Of a DNA stretch of 64,000 nucleotides, positions 17,801-29,800 are shown in pieces. This DNA comes from Lineus longissimus (Eukaryota; Nemertea; Pilidiophora; Heteronemertea; Lineidae): NCBI RefSeq assembly GCF_910592395.1, contig NC_088310.1, positions 18,173,501 to 18,237,500 of the forward strand, in the 5' to 3' direction. The first letter of the stretch is position 1, and each line of letters opens with the position of its first letter. The notes below the pieces were generated by a model. It ran no database searches. It worked only from the letters and a program-made list of their open reading frames with translations, and was not told the origin of the DNA. The position numbers and the translations under genes are program-made.

Positions 17801-20800
17801 CTCTGACTGACCCCAAAATCAAATTTTTCATTGAATGAATTGGATGTTGTCCACAGTTATCTTGCACTTCGCACTTTTAATAAGGGAATCAAAGGTGGTT
17901 TTGAATGGGTGTAAAATGCAAGATTGTTATGTAGAATTGATCAATAGCAACAGGTCTTTTCCTGTTCAGGGACATCTTGAAGCCTGACTCTAATTGGTAT
18001 GTTTTTTTGTTCCGGGGCTAAAATGGAATGTATTTTTTTTTAAGTGTTGTGCCTGCACAAAAAGCGTGGTGGAAAACTCTCGTCGCTCTTTCTTATCTAG
18101 TGACAAGAAATGGTCAAGCATGCACCCTGGGAATTGGGGAATTTGACATTTCAAGTGTGACACAACCGTGCCAATTTTGAAGTCCAAACCATTGCGATGA
18201 TGACCCTTAAAAGCAGTTGGAGTCTAAAGATCTCCTACAGATAAGCCATGAGTGACTTGGCAACCCTAATGGACAGAAAACATTGGAGGAAATGACATGA
18301 CATTTTTTCCCGTGTTTGCACTACTGGAAAGTCACCACCTTTCTCTTGGTCTAGCAGTTAAAACAGATTTTGATCAGAAAATAATGACATTCTTTGTGCT
18401 AATAGAATTAAACAAGGGCCTTTCATAAAAGTCATTGGAATAATGTTGAAATTATTAGGCAATGCTAAGTTTAGAATACATGCTCTTAGGCTTACACTGC
18501 TTTCATGTTGACCAAACAAACAGTTTTCATTTGTTGTAATATTAAATATGAATTTCTTTCACCTCAAGATATTTTCGTTCTGATCCGGTTTCCTTTAATA
18601 ACATGTTTTTTAGTGAGAAAACATTTTGATCTGCGGATGCATGTGTTTGGAGAAGGATAGATTTGTGCAACTTGCTGAGAAGTAATTTATTTAGATCTTT
18701 AGCTCATTCGGGGAACTCCTGTAGTTAGTAGCCTAAAACGAAAAAACACAGATTGGAAAATTTCCAGCAAATATTGACAATTGTGCCAAATTGAATAATG
18801 AATGATTGTCTGTCAATATTGTTGGTAAACAAGCAGTATGAGTGTCATGGCAGTGAGAGGGAGGAGTTGTGTGCTACGTAAATTGAATTGTTATCATTAT
18901 GCTTTGGGGTTCCTCACAGCCAATTGGCCTTTAAACTGCATTTTGACCACCAATGTTTTTGCACCTGCTGCATTTTAGAAAGACTAAATAATGAATCCTT
19001 GATTTTAGCTAGCCTATACATTTAAAGGGAGTATAAAACCATGAGGTTCAGGTGTCAAAACTGATGTGAGGAAAGAGGGGAGGAGTTGTGTGCTACGTAA
19101 ATTGAATTGTTATCATTATGCTTTGGGGTTCCTCACAGCCAATTGGCCTTTAAACTGCATTTTGACCACCAATGTTTTTGCACCTGCTGCATTTTAGAAA
19201 GACTAAATAATGAATCCTTGATTTTAGCTAGCCTATACATTTAAAGGGAGTATAAAACCATGAGGTTCAGGTGTCAAAACTGATGTGAGGACTGATGAAT
19301 TCTTGATTTTAGCTAGCCTATATATTTGAAGGGAGTATAAAACCATGAGGTTCAGGTGTCAAAACTGATGTGAGGACTGATGTACTGCTTATTGAGGAGG
19401 CCACATGCATATGTCTCATTGTTCAGTTGGTTGTTGACAAGATTTAAAAATAGTCAGATATGTCTTAGATATTCTATAGAAAGAGCGTTGACATTATAAG
19501 CTCCCTTGGTCAAGTATCGTCGTCTTTCAAATCCTGTGAATACCTTGCCGATGTGAATACAATTGTAGTTTGTAATGAATGAGATTGGTGTCAAATATAT
19601 GAACACGCGAGAATTTATATTTGGAAATATCAGGGAAAGTCGCCAATAAAGCAAAGAAATCATTGGAGTGCATCTAACAAGGCATTTTATCTAATGCCAT
19701 TTAGCTGCTACTTGTACTATGTTTGTTGAACTCCTATTAAATGATAAAACCGAATCATCAATGCATGATTTGGTCTGCCAAATTGTCAATGGGAGTTGGT
19801 TCAGATTGATTGTAGCCTAAAAAATCTAACCCACAATTCGACCCACCACCATGTCGAGTGGCCCAGCTTCGCTCCTTGATTCGACAGAGATTCAAAACTG
19901 AACAAAGTGATACTGGACGGATATTCTGGACCTGGTGACCCACGGGGCACCCCTGGGATTGGCACAGATCCAGGGCTAGACGGTTCCACATGGCTTGGCC
20001 GGTGTATGGGTATCGTGGTGGTTGGGCGATTGTCCACTAGATGGCAACGCTGTTGATTACAGTGGATTAGCACACAAATCAACAAGATCTGGAGCCATTT
20101 TGTGCAAAATGCAAAATTCTCCAACAAAAATTCGCAGAAACTGGCATGTCAACACTCAATTGACTTTTTCGTGGTATCTTTCACATTGCCAAGTCAAACC
20201 AACTGGTTTCTTGCCACGTAGACTTGCCCGAATCTTTTCTGTAAGAATGTAATGCACTCCCCACACCCCTCAATTTTCACTGGTTGCAAAAGATCAGAGG
20301 GGTGTACTGTACTGGACGATAGGGTCAATCGATTATTCGATAAGGCACAAGGCACTGTATTTTTGAAGAGTTGCAACATTGGTGAAATATAGATTTCCAT
20401 ACCTTCCCCATGTCATCCAGAATTGATAGTTGACAGACAGTCTGTCCTTCACTCCAGACGAGTAAAAAAATATACAGTGGAACCTCCCTTAGCGGACACC
20501 TCTCTATTAAGGATACCTTCCCTTTTAAGGACACTTATTTTGAACCCTAATTGGTTGTCTTCATTCATTTTGACCTCTCTAATCAGGACACCTCCCTAGG
20601 ACAGAATGTTTCAGTCCCAAGGGTGAACTTTTAAAATAGAGAGGTTCTACTGTATTTTTTTTTGGGTTCTTTTTCATTGCAACATTCCTGAATATAATTG
20701 CCAGGTCGAGCTTAACATGACCGAACTTATTACCTGAGAACACAATACCTTCTCTTAATTGTAAAAAAATATTGACACAATGAAACTTTCTCTTCTTCCA

Positions 20801-23800
20801 AGTTTCAATATCGTGCCCCCAGGTTATCACATGTCATGTATTCTTGCATGGCTAATTACAGCCTGAAGTTCTTCTGTGGTTTGCTCATCGGATTCTGTCA
20901 ATCAAATTTTTTCCCAATCCTGATTCTGATAACCACAATTGCTCAGTGTGATGCCAACACATGTTTCTGCGTATTCAGTCTCCGGACCAAGTCAGGCTAC
21001 ATATATTCCACTCTCAATTTTTATGAGCGTGATTATACAATGACTATTGCAGAGGAGATGGACCAAGTCAAAACGAAGGGTGGTGGGCTTGTTGGTTCAT
21101 TTGGAAGAAATTCTAGACTTGCGACCACAGAATTGATTCAGGATATGATCGAGTAAGGTTGCAGAGTGTTGCACAATCAGAGTGAAACTGTGAAAGTATA
21201 TCCAGTTGGCTGGAGCTCAGGGCTTGGTTGCTCTGTGGTCAAGTGAGCCGCCTAGAGCATTTGTAGAGAAGATGCTAACAGCAAACTCCCAGAAATAAGA
21301 CGTCAACAAATTACCACATGAGAGTCGGGTGCTCATGTACCACTTCTTGATCACCAAGGTCAACATCTCACCAGCAACCTTGCAGTGACAATATGTAGAT
21401 AAATGGCATATATTCCTTCAGAGGTATGTGGGGAGGCTCTAACAGAATTCCTCTGATAGTTCAGAATGCTTGTGGTGCTGTCGATCCTGTACTAGTTAAT
21501 CCTCTTCAAGTAATGCTGCATTCGACATTCGCGATCGTGGGGAATCCCCTCGTCTGTCGTTACTGACCAACATTAGATATAAACCCCATGGGAGAAGCCA
21601 TCAGAACACCGACAGCAAACAATGGAGATCCCAGCACATCGTTCAGTGAAGTTTGTCGGTCTAGTCGTCCATGGTAGTCGCTCGTTCCTCATCATATTAC
21701 GCAATGTGCCCAAAATGGCATCATCAGCGATGGTATGCGCATCATGACTGTATAGCAGCATAGCATAGCCTCTGGCACTCGGTGAGTACGGCATACCTCT
21801 GGTCTCTGGTGATTGGCTAGTCGGGCCAATCAATGTAGTTCCTGGAACAGTCACTCAGTGAATCATGAATTATCTTAGATTGCAAATAAACACCCACAGT
21901 AAATGCTCCCATGCATTATTCTGTGGCATAGTATTGTGACTGTGTAAATTGTAAACATTGGACAACGTTTTTGAACAGGTTTGTGATAAGCAAGGTGCAG
22001 TACATTCATGGACGATCCAGCAAGGTGATTTGTTCAGGTTCTGCAGAGTGAGTGTAGTCGGCACACGTGCTAGGTGTACTCTACTGTTTTAGCAATAGCA
22101 GCTGCGTGTGCAGGATCAGGAGAGTTGGATGTACCATTTTAATTTTTGCTGTCTATTCTGCCGTTCCAAGTTGATTCTATTGGATGTCTGTCTTGAGTCC
22201 AATTTGACAGTTGGGGATTCATTTCATGTTCAGTCCACAGTTGTGCCTTTCTGAATAAGCCAGCTCCGAATCCAGTGTTCTCCTTTTTGACCCGTGTCCG
22301 TCATTGACCTCCTCAGATTTCAAGTGTGACAACCCTGTGCCCTACTCTATTGTCATTCAACGAGATAATCACAACTGCCTTATCCACTGTAGATGGTAGC
22401 AGTGGTGTTAATTTCCCGAGATATTGTTATGCTAGCTCTACTACATTGCCACATGACATAACCATTGCTACTACTGCAGCTTGGTAGTCTTGGATACATG
22501 GATGGAATACATGGTGCTGGTAGGAGTCGATATTGACTCCAATGCTTCTGGGTTCGCTGGGCATTTTACCAAATATCTCACTTACATCATTCACGAATGT
22601 ATGTAGACTTGTCAGACTTGAGCTAGGCTGAGCTGTACTTGTGTTTCCGACTGGTCTTGAAGTTCCATATGGATGCATTAGTCTAGCTATTGAGACTGTT
22701 AGCACTTCTTGGATCTACTTGGAATATGGATGAACTAACGTTGACTGCATTCAAGACAGATTTATATTCAGTGGTTTTCGATTCAGTTTCTTAGGATTAT
22801 GTGTTTTCTGCTCGTGGACTACTCGTAGCAGGAATGCGTGGAGGAATGGAACAGCCTACCATACTCAGCCCCAACGATGTTAGGCTGCTCTTGGAGGAGG
22901 AAAGAGCCATCTTTGGCTCACCGCTGGACCCAGATGATTTTGACACTCACTATAAGTAAGTTTCTAGGGCACCACTCTTTATTGCATTGCAGTTGTACCT
23001 TTTCCGTTTTTTTCATCCGTCAGGCCTTTTGACCGGAAACCTTGGCCGGTATGCCAAATGACAGGAACTGAGAGAAGAAAGCTCTTGTATATACACAGTC
23101 CTTGACACAGGAAGGAGCTCATTCAGAGACAAGTAACCACTTCCTGACAAATACTGACATTTTATCAATTGTTGTGAGAATCATTTCGACTAACCTTGAC
23201 GGTTGACCCAGTGGCAGAAAGCAATTGTCAGATTTGACATAAGGACATGAGAGAGTGACACAGCATAGGGTAAAGCTGACCAACATGATGTCCTGTCAAG
23301 AGACTTGCAGGATAAGATGGTGGAGCTCATTAGAGAAGGTTTTTTTGTTGAGCATCGAAAGTGACATCAGATGAGGTGATGGTGACAGGTCCCTGCTGTG
23401 TGTCACGAGACACAGGAATGCAGTTGGTTACTTTCAGTAAATGTTTACTGTGACTAATGTGCAGCAACCCCTGCCTACACTTTTCTTCGTCTAAACATTT
23501 CCCGACATTTCATGGAACTTCTCCTGGAGATTTCCGTCCTAGAAAATTATGGTTTGGATTTTCAGCAGGATGTTTGAACAGTGACTTGTGCATTTGTAAA
23601 CCTGATACTTTTTTGTTGGACAAAGAGTGTTGTTACTAAAATGTCCACAAAGGCTTATGTTTTCGCATAGAAATAAAGACCCGGGCATTAAAATCATTTG
23701 ACACCTTGGTGGAAAAGTTTTATGTTGTGATTGCAATGTTTGCGGAAAAACATAACACTTGACGTGCCTGGGGGTTGTGTTTTGGCACTTGCAATAACAT

Positions 23801-26800
23801 CCATAAATGCCCGCCAAATCCAACTCTCATCCTGCTGAAATAGGGGGTGAATTAAACGCTGTCAACACTGGGGGCTTAAAAATCTCCATGGCATGGATGT
23901 GCATACCCCTTCTTTGCGAGTGACCCCCCTTTGGGAGTAGTTGTCCCAGAACCTGTAGTAGGGTCCTGATGAAGCCCCCCCATCCCCACCCCTTAATGAA
24001 GCCTCCGCATCGCCAAACAGTTGGTTTCATGAGTATGAAGCCATCAGCTGGTAGCCTAATCATTTGCCTTCCCTTACCAGGGTGTGTTTGGTACAGATTG
24101 TCTCATAAGCCAAATCTGATTGGCCTTTTCATGGCGGGAGGGGGTGACACTATAATAAACAAACTTAACTATACTTGAGTTATCCTCGTTAACCCTTGTT
24201 TCAGCTGACTTGACTGGGATTCATCAGAGTATGGCTAATGACCCTCTCAATCCTATTATCACCTTAATAATCTTGTTTCCACCTGATTCACCTGCCCAGA
24301 AACAGTAGCCTAAATGCTAACCGATTATAACAGTATCCCTGGATACTTGGGGATATGATATTCTCCACGAGGCCGGCCCTGCCTGTCCAACATGAAGTTG
24401 CTACCCCACCAGATTATTAGCCCATAATTAGGAAAGCTGCATGCTGACAGAAAATTGCAATCACACTCTAGACATTTTTGCATCTTGGTTCAGGACTGCC
24501 GTGTTTTGTACTGCTCTTGGCAACTGAAAATATGGGTTGTGACACTAGTTGAGCTTTCGTTCGAGAATGTTTGGCCCCCCAGAAGCAACCCAGTTTCCGC
24601 TGTTGATACGAATACAAGGGCAGAAAATGCACAGTCTGAAAACGTCAGGGCACATTGCCTTGCTTTTAGATAAAAGAAGGAAAATGCTTTGGTCACTAAT
24701 GTTAATAGATATGGTTCTGGGCTCCTAAATAGAAAAATATGAAAAAAGCAAAAGCAGACTGCTGGAGATTTGATCAGGATGAGTTGCAGTCTCATCTTGA
24801 CTGTCTGTCTACTGTTAGTCTGTTTCCATGGCAATATTGGTGGTGGTCATCTGTCAGCAACAACGTGGTGATTGTCCATTACGTGAGGGATCTATTCGTG
24901 GACGAGAGATGACATCAGATGACAAGATAGAGCAGACGAGGGGTTATAACTCAAGCGTTGCTGAGCTGATGACAATACAAATGATGGGCAGAGTTGGGTC
25001 AAGAATTCGGTTAAATAGTTGTTTTCCAGATTGTCAGAGAACTGTTAATGATATTGACATTCTTTATCAAATCTGTGAACGATGGAAGAAAACTGATGCA
25101 TGATTTCATGTAGAGTTGGACATTGGGCCATCGCTGTCTCCATCATGTTCGTGTCCTCGAGCAAGGCACAAAACCCTGGCAAGTGCAGCCTTATATTCAG
25201 TATGTTGCCACTGTCACAATGATCAAGGCCACCTCATCCATTCTGTGGCAATCCTCGATGACACATTCGGTGTCAATGTCACTGCGTATTATTTGATTAG
25301 TTACTGATCCGTCCTGCAGTTGATGCGTTGAAGCACTCTTAACCTCCTCTTTGCATTACTTCCTCTGCAGGCGTGGAAGTCATCCGCACGTTTCATCCCC
25401 GAAGGACGCTCGCTGTCTCCTGTGCCCAGTGATGACGCATCCTTTCCTTCAGATCATCATTTATTGGCTGCAATGACACTGTGCACCTGATCTTACCACA
25501 CTCCGCGACTGCTGCAAATTCTCCTATGCATGGTCCTTGATGGCATAGCACTGATTGTGATGCAAGGGGACCAAGTTGTGATGTGTTGGCACTGCTCCTC
25601 AGAACTTATCTCAACCATTTGCACCATCAAGTGGTCCTGTCATTTTGTAGGCTGTGACATGGATGCTTTTGTCATTGAACTGTGCATCAGTACAAGCACG
25701 CCTGTGCTTCTGCCAACGTCCTTCTGGCCTTGACGAATCTGGGCCGAGGCCACATAGCACTTTTTGTGCTGGTGTGCATGCAGAGACAACACGGGGGCAT
25801 ACAGGTTCCCTGTGCCAAGTGCAAAGGAATAAGAATAACCAAGACAAGGAATGAGACCTGGGGGGTCAAGATGCATGATGCCATGATAGAGGCTGTAACA
25901 CTATTGTCACATCAGTATTATGATTCTGTAACGACCAGCAACGCTGTGCTATCGTCCTTGGTGACACATTGCCCATTATTTCATAATCCCTCCTGCATCG
26001 GAACAGCTAACTTTGTTACTTCATACATTGCCTGCTGTGCCACAATTTCGTCGAAATTGTCACCAAGGACAGACGTGCTTTTGGTGACGCATCTCTTTGT
26101 CATTGTAGCGTGCTCTTATCTTATCTGTTCATGGTTGGTTTAAATACGTCTAGTATCGATCTAGGGTCTCGTCTCGGCGATCTTTATTAAATTTTGTCAT
26201 CAACATGAGAATGTTCATACGATTCTTCTGCATATTTTCTGAGTCACAGTCTGTTCAAATAATCGAATCAGTGACGATATTTCCCCATTATGTAACGATA
26301 ATCAGTTTAATATCATCTCATGAGTTAATTATTGGGCATGTTTTGTCCAGTAAATGAATTTATGGAATTTGATAAGTGCTCATCAGTCAGTAGAATGACA
26401 AGTGATGTCATTAATGACTTGACTGGGCGGGTTTCTAACTGCTGCATGGACATTTCATCATTGTCCCAAAGGTCAGTTTAGGCCGGTGTTTCCTTGTCAT
26501 TTCTCTTCTTTGTGTTATGGTCTTGTCATCAAACTTGCTATCTTCATCGGGATATCATTGGAAGAAGTGAAAATGAACATAGCGGGTTCATTCTGTGCTG
26601 AATATACTCCAGTTACCCGCTAAATCTGCCAACGGTTGTTCTTCAATGCACTGAAGAGAAATATGCTTTGAGGTGCAACGGCAGGCTGTAGTACACATTA
26701 TACTGCAGACCAAGTGTATGGGCGGTTATTTCCGCATAAATAGAGGTTGTCTCAAATAGACATTTTATGTCGTGTTATGACTCGAATAGACGTTTGGTGG

Positions 26801-29800
26801 CGCTTTTCAAATAGACATACACTCAAATAGACGTTTGGTGGCGCTCGTATCTCAAATAAACATATATTGTCGTGTTTTCTGATTTGTGCGTATAACTCAA
26901 ATAGACGTTTGGTGGCGCTTTTCAAATAGACATACACTCAAATAGACGTTTGGTGGCGCTCGTATCTCAAATAAACATATTGTCGTGTTTTCTGATTTTT
27001 GTGTATAACTCAAATAGACGTTTGGTGGCGCTTTTCAAATAGACATACACTCAAATAGACGTTTGGTGGCGCTCGTATCTCAAATAAACATATTGTCGTG
27101 TTTTCTGATTTTTGTGTATAACTCAAATAGACGTTTGGTGGCGCTTTATTTGAGATACGAGCGCCACCAAACGTCTATTTGAGTGTATGTCTATTTGAGA
27201 TACGACACAATATGTTTATTTCAGGTACGTCTCCGTTAAAACGAGCGCCACCAAACGTCTATTCGAGTCATAACACGACATAAAATGTCTATTTGAGACA
27301 ACCTCTATTTATGCGGAAATAACCGCCCATACAAGTGTTGTTCTTGACCATTTTATCTTTGCGATTGGTAGAAAGACGCAAACTAAACACGCTAAATTTC
27401 CAATTGAGTAAATTTGCCAACATTTGATGTGGCCAACATTTCCCTCTAAGCACGCAATTCAATTTTTTCGCAATTCAATTTTTTCCCATGATTTAGGCTA
27501 TTGGTGATATCAGCGATCAACATGACCTGATCCACCTGTCTGAAATGGTTGTTATTGTGTGACAGGTGGAAGTTCTGATATTCTGACCTCTGTTATCAAC
27601 ACTTCATACCTGTTAAAATTAATTGATTTCTTCGAGATCAATCAAATGCAATGTTGGTCTAATCTCATTTAATTATTTATTACATCAAACCAGATATGGT
27701 GTCATTATGATGTTTTGTGGTTGAGGAAGAAACGTTTTGCTCAAGGACATCTACATTGTCACCTGCAAAGCCCTCTGAGAATTCCTGAATGGGGGGGGGG
27801 GGGGGGCATTGGCAACCAATCAGTAATTAATCAATCAATCAGTAAATTTGTATTTGGTCACAGTGCACTGTTGATATCAGTGTTTATCAGTGTTGGTAAG
27901 ACACCACCTACTGCACTAACTCTGCATCCTTTACATCCAGGGTCATGCACATGCTCCTCTACCTTGCATTTGCATTTTAAGGTTTGCCCTGATAAAAGGA
28001 CCATGATCTAGCGTAAAGGCCCATTCAGGATGCTAACACGGATGATTCTCCAGAATGTTTTCATCAATCTACTAGTATTTCAATGCTGCAGCATTCTGAG
28101 GGTGGATCATCCATATTCTCCTCTTCCTTGCGTTTGCACTTTGAAGTTAGCTGAATAAAAGTACCAAGATCTAGCTTTAATCAGGATGCTACCGCTAACA
28201 CAGATGATTCGCAAGAATCTTTTCATCCATCTACTGGTATTTCATTGCTGCAGCATTCTGAGGGTGGATCATCCACATGCTCCTCTTCCTTGCATTTGCA
28301 CTTTGAAGTTAGCTGAATAAAAGTACCATGATCTATTATAAATGCTTTAATCAGGATACTACTGCTAACACAGATGATTCGCAAGAATCTTTTCATCCAT
28401 CTACAAGTATTTCGTTGCCGCAGCACTCTGTAAATGTTGAAGAATGTCAGTGCTTTAGGGCTACATCTCTGCTGGTGTTCACGCAGTTGTAATTAGTTGA
28501 AGATAATCTGGTCTTGAGGCTAATTGTGTGCTAATGACACGGTGGGGTCTGTTATGGCGGTTGCTTGATCATAATTGAACAAGATGAGGTGTAAATAAAA
28601 TGTAACCCTCAGGGTCAGATGATAAACAGAACTTAAAATTGGTACAGTAAAACCTCCCTTAGCGGACACCTCTCTATTAAGGACAACCTCTCTATTAAGG
28701 GCACTAGTTTTGGTCCCAAATTGGTTGTTTCCATTCCATTTGACCTCTCTAATCAGGGCACCTCTAAATTAAGGACAGCACTATTCAGTCCTGAGGGTGT
28801 CCTTAACAGAAATGTTCCACTGTATGTTGGGTTCAAGGTCCTCAATGCTTTGAGTTATGCTCACTGTATCAAATTGACTTTGAGGTAGAAATAACTATGG
28901 TCGTTATTAGTTTTGGTAAATGTTTGCATCACAATATTTTTGACTGCAAGACTATAGTAGGGGGCTTGTTAAGAGAACACACCCTCCATAACCAATGTCG
29001 GCACATCTCAAAGGCTGCTTTCTTTAGCTAAAACAAGAGATCAAAGAGCTCCAGCTGAATGAAGAAGAAGAACCAACTACTGGAATACAGTCATCATCAG
29101 GAAGATGGGTTCATTATCTTCCTGTATCATTTTGTGTTGCAGTTTTCTGTCACTTCGAGGTGATCTATGAGATATTTGTGCCAGGTGAACTCCCTGGTCT
29201 TTATATTTAGCTCATCTTTCAAGGAGGTGTGGTTCCCATTATCACTGACTCATCTTGGAAAAAAATAGTCAAATTTTACAGGCTAAAATGGCTTAGCTTG
29301 AGGCATATTCAGCGAAATGGGGTGCAAAAAGAATGTTTCCTTTAGAATGATTATTGGAACTCACAGGAAAGGTTTGGATCCAGGATGTCCCGAAAAAATC
29401 TAATTGGGGGTTGTTTGCATTTCTTCCTGTGACTTTGTTTGATCATTCCATGGTAGATTAGGTGGGCTATTATCCAAAATATATAAGCGAGCCTTATAAA
29501 TTTTTGCTATTATGGATATTGTCTGTCAAGGGAAATCCTGCTAACAGCAGATTTGATAATTGGAAATATGGTTCCTGGGTCATACACTACTGGCTACATA
29601 AATTGCCAAGTAGCACATTTGCCATTTGTGCACAGACCATTGCCAGTATTGTAAAATGACTTTATCTACAGTTGAAATTAATTTTCTATTTCATGGAGTT
29701 TTCAAATTACAAACACCAGCTGTTTGGCCTTGATTTGATTTTTTGCTTCCCAGCTCATCAATGGATGGTGATACTCGCTCTCTTCATCATGCTGGGTATG

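Noticed and set aside
20836-21156. 106-codon ORF
   Set aside because: No splice sites, no domain, and AT-rich intronic context; such lengths arise by chance.
23964-24030. CCTGATGAAGCC phrase resembling a hammerhead core
   Set aside because: No stem II closure and no GAAAC downstream.
26717-27331. CRISPR-like array of short repeats
   Set aside because: Repeats occur in both orientations, spacers are not unique, and the whole is bounded by terminal inverted repeats in a eukaryotic intron: a foldback transposon.
29031-29115. Possible extra PPP4R4 exon reading LKQEIKELQLNEEEE
   Set aside because: The acceptor is plausible but no usable donor follows in frame, and the KELQL similarity to exon 1 is too short to trust.
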